DNA of 41,833 bases from Butyrivibrio sp. (GTDB lineage Bacteria > Bacillota > Clostridia > Lachnospirales > Lachnospiraceae), in assembly GCA_017615275.1 (NCBI GenBank), contig JAGAAO010000033.1, forward strand, positions 1-41,833. The letters are read 5' to 3'. A program made the position numbers and the translations under genes. Positions 1 through 8,294 of the stretch are shown piece after piece; the stretch's first letter is position 1; each line of letters begins with the position of its first letter. Below the pieces are notes generated by a model. That model saw only the letters and a list, made by a program, of their open reading frames with translations. It did not search any database and was not told the DNA's origin.

Positions 1-69
1 TACCCAATCCACGTATATCAGAGTGGCCAATGCCGGGAACTGATACCCCGAGGCTCTTTCAAGATGCCT

Positions 70-993
70 TCAGAAACAATTAAATAAGTTTGTGGTGACT
101 CCCTGTAAGTTTTCTCTTGACAGGAGGTCATTACATATCAGGATTTTTAGTTCTTCAGAAAAAAACATGGTCATCATCCTTTCTGTGTTCTGACATATTC
201 CATAAAGGTCACGGTACAGAGGTTTAAAATCAGGATGTGTGTCCAAAAGTCTGGAGATATATTCCGGCTCATCACAGCCAAGGAAAGTCAGCCACGCATC
301 CAATTCACTCTGTATACCATTATTATGTAGATTTTCGATGAAAATATCAACGGGAATAAATATAAAGTTTTGGAGCATGTTCATTTTGAGACCAGTATTG
401 GAAACAGTAGAAAATCTGTGAATGAATACGTCTTTATATTCTCTAAATACCGAAGGTGATTTTTCGAGAAATACAATGGTATAAACAGGGGCAATGTCCT
501 TGTATGAGAAATCATCTTTTCGAATATCACGTATACGCTTGTACTGGCGCAGCAGAAGATCTGCGGAGTAGCAGGAAGCTCTTTCGCCTGTAAAGGCATA
601 ACCTAGTTTTTGAACTTCAATATTTGCAAGAGTTCCGTCTTCGAGTTCAACTACAATGTCGGTTATTACTAGGGAGGATTCGTCTCCTATGCGGGTGTTA
701 TCATTGGTGAGCTGATATTTGACGGTGACTTTTCTGCCGAGTATGGTGCTTAGAAGCGAAGAAAGCCGTTCGGGCGCATATTCAGGATTGAGTATTTCCT
801 TGAAATAGCAGTCATAAAGCATTTTTACTCCTTTGGAACCTGTGCATATTGACAGGAACTCATTTTGATGCTTTTCGGACCAGTTGTTGAAGAGTGCGCG
901 AAGAGTATCATTTGAGTTGATTTCTTCAAGAATCTTTTCCTTTGTTTTAATCATTGGAAATAGTTTTGCGAGTTTTGTCTGGTTACTTTTCAT
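70..993 (-). CDS. Rpn/PD-(D/E)XK nuclease family transposase-like protein
   Basis: A 307-residue protein of the recombination-promoting nuclease / PD-(D/E)XK transposase family, which is spread in many copies through Lachnospiraceae genomes and is thought to act as a DNA endonuclease. The catalytic core is visible as Asp112 in VITDIVVELEDG followed by Glu126 and Gln128 in NIEVQ. Start codon choice is supported by an AGGAAGG ribosome site about 8 nt upstream on the minus strand. Many relatives end in a long charged, repetitive tail; this one stops at LFNCF just after the conserved body, so the tail may be absent or lost. The upstream gap carries LytTR-like direct repeats (see 1157-1190). The family assignment is firm; the biological role is not. 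Confidence 0.85.
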   Translation of the reverse strand: MKSNQTKLAKLFPMIKTKEKILEEINSNDTLRALFNNWSEKHQNEFLSICTGSKGVKMLYDCYFKEILNPEYAPERLSSLLSTILGRKVTVKYQLTNDNTRIGDESSLVITDIVVELEDGTLANIEVQKLGYAFTGERASCYSADLLLRQYKRIRDIRKDDFSYKDIAPVYTIVFLEKSPSVFREYKDVFIHRFSTVSNTGLKMNMLQNFIFIPVDIFIENLHNNGIQSELDAWLTFLGCDEPEYISRLLDTHPDFKPLYRDLYGICQNTERMMTMFFSEELKILICNDLLSRENLQGVTTNLFNCF

Positions 994-1401
994 TTTAGTA
1001 CCTTCCTTAGAAATAATAGATTTGGCGATTCGCCATGATGTCGACTAAGAATTGTCATTGAAAGACGTCGACTTTTTCATGATAGCAGAAAAATATTAAG
1101 ATTTACCGCAAAAATTCCTTAAGATTTTTTGTAGATGACAAAATTATGAAAAAGTACCATACGCTCACTCAAAAAACATGTCGTTCACTAAATATCGCTT
1201 GTTTTTTAGGGGGGGGTAGTAAACTAATTAACAGTTGCAAATCTTTCGAAATGCAATTTTTAAGATCTATACCTAGTTTTTCTTAGTTTTAAAGTGTTTA
1301 TTGTTTTGACCAATTGAAATACTTTTTTTCTTGCAGGTGTTCTTTCTGCATTCTGAATTTAGGCAGTTGTTTTTTACCGAGTTACTTAAATTTCATACAT
1401 C
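994..1401. other. AT-rich gap between the nuclease gene and the heptose remnant
   Basis: No convincing gene is present in these 408 bases. It holds a short hairpin GGCGATTCGCC (1024-1034), two GTCGAC sites (1040-1045 and 1067-1072), a pair of LytTR-like repeats (1157-1190) and a run of eight G at 1209-1216 in otherwise AT-rich DNA. No clear sigma-70 promoter with both boxes was found on either strand; TATCAT on the minus strand at 1084-1079 is a possible -10 for the nuclease gene. Confidence 0.6.
1157..1190 (-). promoter_or_regulatory. Pair of LytTR-type direct repeats, 20-bp period
   Basis: On the minus strand the repeat reads AGTGAACGACAT and then, exactly 20 bp further, AGTGAGCGTATG. The plus-strand core CGTTCAC (1182-1188) fits the general LytTR half-site [CA]GTTN[AG][TC]; the partner CGCTCAC (1162-1168) has one mismatch. 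The same sequence and period occur before the LytTR regulator gene at 28.6 kb, in the same orientation relative to the gene behind it. Repeat-to-start distance is about 165 bp here and about 140 bp there. The likely target is the nuclease gene, but the divergent heptose remnant cannot be excluded. Confidence 0.5.
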
Positions 1402-1413
1402 ATGAGATTACTA

Positions 1414-1986
1414 ATGAACAAAGCAGTGATTCTTGACAGAGACGGAACAATCAATATAGATCATGGATATGTTTGCAGGGGTGAAGATTTTACATACCAT
1501 GATGGGGTAATTGAAGGTCTGAAAATTTTACAGCAAGAAGGCTATATCTTGATAGTTATAACAAATCAGTCAGGTATAGCTAGGGGATATTTTACCGAAG
1601 ACGATTACAAGAAGCTTGATAAGTGGATGATTGGTGATTTAAAACGTCGAGGCATTAATATCTCGGCATCATATTATTGTCCGCATCATCCAGAGGCGGT
1701 AGTAGATAAATACAGATATGTGTGTAATTGCCGCAAACCAGGTATTGCCTTGTTTGAAAAAGCGGTATCAGAATTCGATATTGATTTGAACAACTTAATC
1801 GTAGTCGGAGATAAGGAAAGGGACGTTGCTTTCTGCAAAAAACACCAATCTGTCAAAGGAATCGTTATTTATTCAAATGAGGAACATGTATTAAATAATA
1901 TTTCTTATGTTAAGGGAGGGTTGTTGGAAGCTGCAAAGCTGATAATAGGAGATGCGGATGGAATATTGGATCAAGCAGATTATTGA
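1414..1986 (+). CDS. gmhB: D-glycero-D-manno-heptose 1,7-bisphosphate 7-phosphatase
   Basis: A HAD-family phosphatase that removes the 7-phosphate from heptose bisphosphate on the way to ADP- or GDP-heptose. The DxDGT motif (LDRDGT) is at the N-terminus, TNQSGIARG follows, the zinc site CPHHPE...CNCRKP is complete, and VVGDKERD carries the last acidic motif. Full length for the family (about 190 residues). The start is placed at MNKAV because relatives begin there; an upstream ATG at 1402 would add four residues, and neither has a clear ribosome site. It overlaps the following gmhA fragment by about 30 nt. The rest of the pathway is broken here, so the enzyme may have no partner. Confidence 0.85.
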   Translation: MNKAVILDRDGTINIDHGYVCRGEDFTYHDGVIEGLKILQQEGYILIVITNQSGIARGYFTEDDYKKLDKWMIGDLKRRGINISASYYCPHHPEAVVDKYRYVCNCRKPGIALFEKAVSEFDIDLNNLIVVGDKERDVAFCKKHQSVKGIVIYSNEEHVLNNISYVKGGLLEAAKLIIGDADGILDQADY

Positions 1987-2278
1987 AGATAAGATAAATC
2001 TTTTGAATTCAACAGAGCTCTCGGAATACATGATATGGCTTGAAAGAGCCGGAGATATGCTCGTAGAAGCATTAAAGAATGGAAAGAAAATTCTGATAGC
2101 CGGCAATGGAGGCAGCGCGGCTGATGCGCAACATTTCGCCGGAGAAATAGTGGGCAGATTTACGAAAGAGCGAAGATCGCTTCCGGCAATTTCTCTATGC
2201 ACCGATCCTTCGGTAGTTACCTGTATTGCAAATGATTATGGCTATGAAGATGTGTTTTCAAGGCAGATAGAAATATAG
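1958..2278 (+). pseudogene. gmhA: Truncated phosphoheptose isomerase (gmhA remnant)
   Basis: The N-terminal half of a SIS-domain sedoheptulose-7-phosphate isomerase. The phosphate-binding loop [15 protein letters not shown] and the conserved [14 protein letters not shown] are intact, but the reading frame ends at once after this, so about 85 residues including the second half of the SIS fold (the STSGNS region) are missing; the family is about 190 residues. The start is the second ATG, 6 nt after AGGAG at 1947-1951. The break coincides with a switch of frame into glycosyltransferase sequence, which indicates a deletion rather than a point mutation. Unlikely to be active. Confidence 0.8.
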
Positions 2279-2535
2279 CTATTAATGATGAAACAATTAG
2301 CGCAGCGCATTTTGCGGCGGCTTTGGGGATTGATGTACACATTATGTTTGGCCCTGTGCTGTCAGAGTTTGCTAAACCTTATTCGAATGCAGGTGTTCAT
2401 GTCTATGAGAATAATCATGTTTCGTGTAGACCATGCAATCAAGGCGAATGCCTTTATGGAAACAGATGCCTTGATGAGATATCAGTAGATGAGGTGGCCA
2501 ATGGGATATTTAGGTGCAGCGGTGCAGTAGTATAA
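2272..2535 (+). pseudogene. C-terminal remnant of a family-9 glycosyltransferase (heptosyltransferase-like)
   Basis: Read in the frame [18 protein letters not shown] and onward, this is the end of a GT9 heptosyltransferase: the acceptor/nucleotide motif ISAAHFAAALGI, FGP, and the cysteine cluster CRPCNQGECLYGNRC followed by I..DEV. There is no start codon in frame with a ribosome site, and the N-terminal domain (some 250 residues) is absent. It joins directly onto the gmhA fragment near 2268-2275 in a different frame. Together with gmhB this shows that a heptose synthesis and transfer cluster once stood here. Confidence 0.7.
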
Positions 2536-2592
2536 AAAAGAACCGGCGCAATTAACGAACCGCATGGTCTGTTAATTGCGCCGGCTCTTTTT
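2536..2592. terminator. Bidirectional rho-independent terminator
   Basis: Perfect 14-bp arms CCGGCGCAATTAAC (2543-2556) and GTTAATTGCGCCGG (2571-2584), flanked by an A-run on the left and CTCTTTTTATT on the right. It can end transcription of the heptose remnant on the plus strand and of clpX on the minus strand. Confidence 0.9.
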
Positions 2593-2593
2593 A

Positions 2594-4129
2594 TTAAACG
2601 CCTTGAATCTGTTCTTTGCCGTGGAAAGCAGGGATCTGAGGATGAACGTCTTCACTTCTTATCTCGATCAGAGGTGAAGATTTACCTTCAATGTAATCCC
2701 TTGTGATCGTTACGCGGCCGATGTTGTCATCCTTTGGAATCTCATACATGATATCAAGCATAAATTCCTCGATGATTGCCCTGAGGGCACGTGCACCGGT
2801 ATCTTTTTCCATAGCTTTCTCAGCTATTGCTTCGAGAGCGCTGTCGTCAAATCTAAGATCCACTTCATCCAGAGCAAGGAGCTTCTGGTACTGTTTGAGA
2901 ATTGCGTTCTTGGGTTCTTTAAGTATCTGTATGAGCATATCTTTGGTAAGAGCCTGCAAAGTACAGATAATAGGAAGTCTTCCGAGGAATTCCGGTATCA
3001 TTCCGAACTTCTTGAGGTCGTCAACCGTCACGTTGGAGAGAAGGTTGGGATCATCCTCGTATTTATCCTTAAGATCTGCGTCAAAACCAATCGAAGTCTG
3101 TTTGTTGAGCCTCTGAGTGATGATCTCCTCAAGATCGGGGAAAGCACCTCCGCAGATAAACAGTATGTTTCTGGTATTGACTGTCGTAAGAGGAACCATT
3201 GCGTTTTTGCTGCCGGCTCCTACCGGAACTTCTACGTTTGAACCTTCAAGGAGCTTGAGCATTCCTTGCTGAACGGATTCACCGCTTACATCTCTTGAAG
3301 TAGTGTTCTTTTTCTTGGCAATCTTATCAATCTCATCGATAAAGATAATGCCGTGTTCTGTCTTATCAACGTCGTTTCCTGACGCTGCAAGGAGCTTACT
3401 TACAACACTTTCGATATCGTCGCCTATGTAGCCCGCTTCCGTAAGGGATGTGGCATCAGTAATGGCGAGCGGAACATCGAGGAGCTTGGCAAGAGTCTTA
3501 ACAAGATAAGTCTTACCGCTACCTGTGGGACCGAGAAGAAGAATGTTTGATTTCTCAATCTCAATCTCATCCATAGTGTCTGTAGCAACTCGCTTATAAT
3601 GGTTATAAACCGCAACGGACATGACCTTCTTGGCTTTGTCCTGACCGATAACGTACTCATCAAGTTTAGCTTTAATCTTGTGAGGAGCCGGTATATTCTT
3701 GATGTCTATTACAGGCTTTGATTTTGCAGAACTCTTTTTCTTGATCTTCTGTGAATTTGGAATGCCGCCCATGTTAAAGTCTGTGGGCATATCACCCATA
3801 TTGAAGAATCCCATATTCGGGAATCCGCCCGTGTTCTTATTGAGCTCGCCCATAAGATTCGGATTGTTCAGAAGGTTCTGATAATCAAACTGCGAAACTG
3901 TATCCATAGTCTTATGCATACAGTCTTCGCAGATGCAGATGTTGTTGGGAAGATGGAACATCTTGCCCGCCTTGCTCTCAGGTCTTCTGCATACAAAACA
4001 GACATCTTCATACTCTGTTTTATTGTCGTTCTCGTTCTGGTTTTCTTTTTTAGTTTCTTTGTTTTCTTCTTTTGTGTCTTCGTCTTTCACTTCTCTGAAG
4101 TCGAAGAGATCGTCTCTGTTATCTTCCAT
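2594..4129 (-). CDS. clpX: ATP-dependent Clp protease ATP-binding subunit ClpX (extended form)
   Basis: AAA+ unfoldase that feeds substrates to ClpP. A zinc-binding domain is seen at residues 44-70 (CFVC...CEDC), then a linker rich in Asn, Gly and Met (about 85-125), Walker A GPTGSGKT (200-207), Walker B IIFIDEIDK, the pore loop GYIGDD, the ClpP-docking TSIGFD loop and the sensor-2 motif GARALRAI. At 511 residues it is about 90 longer than typical ClpX, owing to an acidic Glu/Lys/Asn N-terminal leader before the zinc domain and the long linker. It is not next to clpP or tig as is usual, but lies 23 bp behind carbamate kinase, at the end of a minus-strand operon. It may be the only ClpX or a specialised paralogue; the window cannot tell. 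Confidence 0.92.
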   Translation of the reverse strand: MEDNRDDLFDFREVKDEDTKEENKETKKENQNENDNKTEYEDVCFVCRRPESKAGKMFHLPNNICICEDCMHKTMDTVSQFDYQNLLNNPNLMGELNKNTGGFPNMGFFNMGDMPTDFNMGGIPNSQKIKKKSSAKSKPVIDIKNIPAPHKIKAKLDEYVIGQDKAKKVMSVAVYNHYKRVATDTMDEIEIEKSNILLLGPTGSGKTYLVKTLAKLLDVPLAITDATSLTEAGYIGDDIESVVSKLLAASGNDVDKTEHGIIFIDEIDKIAKKKNTTSRDVSGESVQQGMLKLLEGSNVEVPVGAGSKNAMVPLTTVNTRNILFICGGAFPDLEEIITQRLNKQTSIGFDADLKDKYEDDPNLLSNVTVDDLKKFGMIPEFLGRLPIICTLQALTKDMLIQILKEPKNAILKQYQKLLALDEVDLRFDDSALEAIAEKAMEKDTGARALRAIIEEFMLDIMYEIPKDDNIGRVTITRDYIEGKSSPLIEIRSEDVHPQIPAFHGKEQIQGV

Positions 4130-4152
4130 AATATCTCCGTTTGGAAAAGAGA

Positions 4153-5091
4153 TTATTCAAATGTTATAAATGTACCTGCTTTTCCTTTAAGTGCATCTTC
4201 TACAGAAGCAAGAGATGTGATGAGCACAGAACCGTTATGCTGTGTCTCCAAGAATTCGATAGCTGCTTCAACCTTTGGAAGCATATCAACTTCGCCGAAT
4301 TCGTCTGCTTCTATATATTCTTTTGCCTGGTTAATGTTCATTTTAAGGATGGGTTCCTGATCATCCTTGCCAAAGTTCTTGTAAACATAAGGAACCGATG
4401 TGAGAATGATAAGTCTGTCTGATTTAAGGTCTGCTGCAAGTTTACCTGCGATCGCATCTTTCTCGATTACGGCTGAAGCGCCCTTAAGTACATGACCCTG
4501 TTCGATAACGGGGATTCCGCCACCACCGCAAGCGATGACTTCCTGGCCTGCATCAACAAGAGCTTTGATAGCATCAATCTCAACAATATCAATAGGCTTG
4601 GGAGCGGCAACTATTCTTCTGTAGCCTTTTCCCGGATCTTCTTTTACAAAGTTGCCTTTTTTAACTTCTGTGTCTGCGTCCTCTTTGGACATGTAGCGTC
4701 CGATTGCCTTGGTGGGTGCGTAGAAGGCCTCATCATAAGGATCTACCGTAACCTGAGTCAGAATTGTACTGATAGGTTTGGAAATACCTCTGCTTGTGAG
4801 CTCTGTCTTAAGAGAGTTCTGGATGTCGTAGCCTACATAACCTTGACTCATTGCATTGCAAACGCACATAGGTGCGCTCGTATAATCTATATACATTCTG
4901 TGAAGCTCTGTCATTGCCTTGTGTATCATGCTGACCTGAGGGCCGTTGCTGTGTGTGATGACAAGCTGATAGCCTGCTTCAATGAGATCTGCGAGTGCCT
5001 TTGCTGTGAGTTTTGTGGCATTCTTCTGCTCATTTGTAGTAACGCCCAATGCTTCATGTCCGAGAGAAACCACTGCTTTAATGTTTTCCAT
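4153..5091 (-). CDS. arcC: Carbamate kinase
   Basis: 312 residues of the amino-acid kinase fold. It makes ATP from carbamoyl phosphate and ADP, giving ammonia and bicarbonate, usually as the last step of arginine, agmatine or purine/allantoin breakdown. Visible motifs are THSNGPQVS, CVCNAMSQGYVGYDIQ, ACGGGGIPV and VIEKDAIAGKLAADL. The N-terminal phosphate loop usually read as ALGGNAL is here SLGHEALG, a variant found in a subgroup of clostridial carbamate kinases. A GAGGAC ribosome site precedes the start. No arginine deiminase is nearby; an ornithine carbamoyltransferase is encoded 29 kb away at 33.8 kb. Confidence 0.9.
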   Translation of the reverse strand: MENIKAVVSLGHEALGVTTNEQKNATKLTAKALADLIEAGYQLVITHSNGPQVSMIHKAMTELHRMYIDYTSAPMCVCNAMSQGYVGYDIQNSLKTELTSRGISKPISTILTQVTVDPYDEAFYAPTKAIGRYMSKEDADTEVKKGNFVKEDPGKGYRRIVAAPKPIDIVEIDAIKALVDAGQEVIACGGGGIPVIEQGHVLKGASAVIEKDAIAGKLAADLKSDRLIILTSVPYVYKNFGKDDQEPILKMNINQAKEYIEADEFGEVDMLPKVEAAIEFLETQHNGSVLITSLASVEDALKGKAGTFITFE

Positions 5092-5106
5092 GTTGTCCTC
5101 ATTTCC

Positions 5107-5121
5107 GCACTGTTTCAGTGC
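5107..5121. other. Small hairpin in the GH2-arcC spacer
   Basis: GCACTGTTTCAGTGC forms a 6-bp stem with a 3-nt loop in the 54-bp spacer between the GH2 gene and arcC. There is no T-run, so it is more likely an RNA-processing or stability element than a terminator. Confidence 0.35.
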
Positions 5122-5145
5122 TTAAAAGATAAAGATAGAATCATT

Positions 5146-7068
5146 TTACAATAATTGCACCTTTTTTGAAAGGTTGGGATCAAGGTCAGGATTGATCTTG
5201 GTTATACGCCTGTCGTACGTCATAAGTCCGTTCACTTCTTCTTCAACGTCGCTGAGCTGCGTGTAAACCGCGCCCGAAAGTCCCTTGGGAATAAGAGGGA
5301 TGATATTTGCATTCATTATGTTGTAGTAAGCAACGCCGAGAGAAGCAAGGGAATCGAACTTCTTGTAGCCGAATACTCTGTCTACACTTGAATGTCCTTT
5401 TATGTGGCAGGTATATCCGCCGTATTCCGATATAACAAAGGCTCTGTTCTCGGGATCTTTTTCCACGGTAAGAGGTCTGAAATAGTTGTGTACACTTCTG
5501 TAGTCGCCGCTTCCTTCGTCAAACCAGCCGCTTGCCTGATCAATTGGTCTTGTGGAATCAAGGTCTTTTGCCATGACCGTCGCACCTGCCGCATTGAACT
5601 GTCCCCAGCCTTCGTTAAACAGAACCCAGGTAGCAATGGAAGGAACGCTGTAGAGATACCTGATGGTATTCTGCATCTCGTGAAGCCATTCCCTTCGGCC
5701 TTCGGCTGAGTGTCTCGAGAAAGTCTTGTAGTATGCGGGACCGTCCGACATCTTTCCGAATACTTTAGGGAAAAGAGTGGGAAGGTATGTGACAACCGGT
5801 TTGGCATATGAGGAACCGCCGCTTACCATGTCCTGCCATACTATCATTCCGAGCCTGTCACAGTGGTAATACCAGCGTGCGGCTTCGACTTTGATATGTT
5901 TCCTGAGCATATTGAAATGAAGTCTCTTCATCTCAGTTATGTCGTATATAAAGGCTTCGTCTGATGGAGCGGTGTATAGACCGTCCGGCCAGTATCCCTG
6001 GTCGAGAACACCCATCAGGAAGTAGGGCTTGTGATTTAAGTGAAAACGTCTCGTGCCTGTACTGTCTTCTTCTATGGTAAAAGATCTCATGGCAAAGTAG
6101 GATTCGACCTTATCATCGCCTGCTTCTAATATAAGTGAGTACAGATACGGATCTTCCGGACTCCACAAGTGCGCAGCGTCGAGTTCGAAACTGAATCTGT
6201 AGTCCGTGGGAACGAATTTTTTTACACTTGCTTCGTTAGAAGGATAAGTGTCGGAGGAATAGAGTTCCTCGCTTTCAAAATGAAAATGCTCCACGGTTCC
6301 TTTGGATATCTCGGGGGCGTATCCAGGGATTGTAAGGTTTACTTCGCAAGGTCTGTTCGTGGATACGTCGATTGTTACGTGATGAAGATCCTGCGCGGGA
6401 GTAACGATTATTTCTCTTATGTAAGTTTCGGGAACTTCCTCAATCCATACAGTCTGCCAGATTCCGCTCTGAGCTGTGTAATACATGCCGCCTCTTTTGA
6501 GCGTCTGTTTTCCTCTGCTGTGATATGAACTGTCGCTTGTATCCTTGACTTTGACGTGTAGAAGTGTCTCAAGGGTCTTGGTATCTTTATCCGTAAACTT
6601 AAGATAATCTGTTATATCCAGGGTGAATGGAAGATATCCGCCGCTGTGAGAACCTACATGTTCCGCGTTTATGTATACGTCGGCGAATTGATCGACAGCT
6701 CCGAAGTGAAGAAGAAATCTGGAGCTTTTATATTTTCTTGTAAGTGTCGGAAGTACCTTTTTATACCAAAGAACCTGATTCGGAAGGAGAGTTTTTTCTA
6801 CTCCCGATAGGAAACATTCGGGTGAAAAAGGTACGAGTATCTCGCCGTCTGTCTCCAATGGGAAATCAGTGGCATCTTCATCTTGTACTATCTTATATTC
6901 CCAAACTCCGTTTAAGTTAAAGTAGCTGTCTCTTATGAAACGCGGTCTGGGATATTCGGGAAGAATATTATCTTTATCAAGATTTTCTCCCCAAGTTGTA
7001 TAAAGTCTGTTAAGCACATCGTCCTCGTGTGTCTTGTCGATGGCTTTTATTGCATCAATTAAGTCCAT
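5146..7068 (-). CDS. Glycoside hydrolase family 2 protein (beta-galactosidase/glucuronidase type)
   Basis: 640 residues with the GH2 order: an N-terminal jelly-roll sugar-binding domain (about 40-220), an immunoglobulin-like domain (about 220-335) and a TIM barrel. The acid/base Glu is in LFNEGWGQF (near residue 485) and the nucleophile Glu in VISEYGGYT (near 547); HIKVEAARWYYHCDRLG and VWQDMVSGG are also typical. There is no signal peptide, so it should work in the cytoplasm on imported oligosaccharides. The sugar specificity cannot be read from sequence alone. It overlaps the DUF975 gene by 14 nt and has AGGAAAGG before the start. Confidence 0.88.
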   Translation of the reverse strand: MDLIDAIKAIDKTHEDDVLNRLYTTWGENLDKDNILPEYPRPRFIRDSYFNLNGVWEYKIVQDEDATDFPLETDGEILVPFSPECFLSGVEKTLLPNQVLWYKKVLPTLTRKYKSSRFLLHFGAVDQFADVYINAEHVGSHSGGYLPFTLDITDYLKFTDKDTKTLETLLHVKVKDTSDSSYHSRGKQTLKRGGMYYTAQSGIWQTVWIEEVPETYIREIIVTPAQDLHHVTIDVSTNRPCEVNLTIPGYAPEISKGTVEHFHFESEELYSSDTYPSNEASVKKFVPTDYRFSFELDAAHLWSPEDPYLYSLILEAGDDKVESYFAMRSFTIEEDSTGTRRFHLNHKPYFLMGVLDQGYWPDGLYTAPSDEAFIYDITEMKRLHFNMLRKHIKVEAARWYYHCDRLGMIVWQDMVSGGSSYAKPVVTYLPTLFPKVFGKMSDGPAYYKTFSRHSAEGRREWLHEMQNTIRYLYSVPSIATWVLFNEGWGQFNAAGATVMAKDLDSTRPIDQASGWFDEGSGDYRSVHNYFRPLTVEKDPENRAFVISEYGGYTCHIKGHSSVDRVFGYKKFDSLASLGVAYYNIMNANIIPLIPKGLSGAVYTQLSDVEEEVNGLMTYDRRITKINPDLDPNLSKKVQLL

Positions 7069-7795
7069 TTTCTACCTTTCCTGTATTATGAGCAGCAATA
7101 AGATCTTGATAAAATGCTGTCAGTGTTGCATATCTGTAGACAGAAATCCACAAAAGGGGGATGAAAAAAGTCAGACATCCGAAAATAATAAGCGGAATAA
7201 AGCTCATATGAAGATAAAAGAGCTTAAATCTGTTGCCTTCCATAAGCGATTTGCTGTATGCAAGAAGATCTTTTGCAGATCTGTCGGGATAATCGTGTAA
7301 TAAATAGAACGCCTGCGAATATGTAAGTGACACATATACCGTTGCCACAAGTCCCAATGCTATCGCAACAAAAAGTGCGAGGCCGACATAAGAGGGCGAC
7401 GAAGGCGTCAAAAAGAAAAAAATAATTGAAGCCGGAAGTCCGGCGATAAAATTTGCAAGTACGAACACCGACTGAATCTTGACAGCTTTGTCCGGGTGCT
7501 GTTTGAAACCGAAAAAAATGTCTCCCGTGGAAACTGTCTGTGAATAGATAAGATTCATGTACAGATAAGTTTTTCCTGAGACCAAAATGCCCAAAAGTAT
7601 GCTGGTCACAAGGATGATCAGTTCATTTATTATAAATATAACAAGGCTACTTGGGGTAGCAACTGTAGCAATTCCCGAAATAGCCATTTCTATAATAATT
7701 ATTATGATATTTGCGATTATCAGAACCCCATATTTATCAAGGGATCTTTCCTTGGCAATAGCCTTTAATTCTGCCGCCGTTTTAAGATTAGTCAT
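7055..7795 (-). CDS. DUF975 family membrane protein
   Basis: 246 residues with about five or six hydrophobic segments. The signature of the DUF975 family is the cytoplasmic stretch SQAFYLLHDYPDRSAKDLL followed by SLMEGNRFKLFYLHMSFI. An N-terminal amphipathic KTAAELKAIAKERS segment precedes the first membrane helix, as in other members. Function is unknown; the family is common in Firmicutes, often beside transport or envelope genes. The 14-nt overlap with the GH2 gene implies translational coupling. Confidence 0.82.
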   Translation of the reverse strand: MTNLKTAAELKAIAKERSLDKYGVLIIANIIIIIIEMAISGIATVATPSSLVIFIINELIILVTSILLGILVSGKTYLYMNLIYSQTVSTGDIFFGFKQHPDKAVKIQSVFVLANFIAGLPASIIFFFLTPSSPSYVGLALFVAIALGLVATVYVSLTYSQAFYLLHDYPDRSAKDLLAYSKSLMEGNRFKLFYLHMSFIPLIIFGCLTFFIPLLWISVYRYATLTAFYQDLIAAHNTGKVENGLN

Positions 7796-7813
7796 TTGTA
7801 TGATGCTCCCAAC

Positions 7814-8287
7814 TCATACTGCAAGGTCAATGTTTGCACCTGTAAGACCTTGACTATGTAGTGCCTTTCTTTCTTTTTCATACGGATTATCTTCGTTTTT
7901 ATACGAAATCTTGGTGGTGGTAGTTCCGCCGCATACATAGGTCCTGCCGCATTCGGGGCAGACTGCCGTTTTAAGCGCAACCGAAGCCTGAAGGACTTTG
8001 CCGTTGTTCATTGCGGCGTCCTTGTAGGCATTACTTACGTGTTCAGCCTCGTGTCCGCGAACTCTTGCGGGTGCGGATTGAGGGCTGATGTGCTGTGCAC
8101 TCTTAAAAGAAACCATCTCATCCGAACCGTCCTGATACTTACGATTCTTGCAAGTTTCACACTCTGCGGGAGATGATACTCTGCCCGGTGCCTTTGTTCC
8201 GGAGGCATTGGGGTTCAATATTGGTTTTCCTACAGCTGCAGATCCGTATTGTGAATATCCGCCGCCTACAGCACCTATACTACTCAT
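7814..8287 (-). CDS. SprA-related putative metalloprotein with HExxH motif
   Basis: 157 residues resembling the SprA-related family of putative metallopeptidases. Residues 79-83 read HEAEH, the zinc-peptidase HExxH signature, in the context RGHEAEHVSNAY. Cysteines at 43/46 (CETC) and 110/113 (CPEC, plus C119) form two CxxC pairs that could bind a second metal. No signal peptide or membrane helix is present. The N-terminus is Gly/Ser-rich and probably disordered. A GAGG ribosome site lies 5 nt before the start, and the gene begins 7 bp after the upstream small membrane protein gene. Peptidase activity is inferred from the motif only. Confidence 0.7.
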   Translation of the reverse strand: MSSIGAVGGGYSQYGSAAVGKPILNPNASGTKAPGRVSSPAECETCKNRKYQDGSDEMVSFKSAQHISPQSAPARVRGHEAEHVSNAYKDAAMNNGKVLQASVALKTAVCPECGRTYVCGGTTTTKISYKNEDNPYEKERKALHSQGLTGANIDLAV

Positions 8288-8294
8288 AAAAACC

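Noticed and set aside
1-69. Possible end of another gene at the left edge
   Set aside because: Too short to judge; no frame shows a recognisable motif.
2554-2567. 14-bp AACGAACCGCATGG shared with 20265-20278
   Set aside because: A few 14-bp matches are expected by chance in 42 kb, and the two copies sit in different parts of their hairpins.
3914-4360. 148-codon plus-strand frame over the clpX start
   Set aside because: It is the complement of clpX and arcC sequence; the protein is a low-complexity Phe/Ser/Val string with no ribosome site.
4492-5154. 220-codon plus-strand frame opposite arcC
   Set aside because: It mirrors carbamate kinase, whose motifs are clear on the minus strand; the Cys-rich product resembles nothing.
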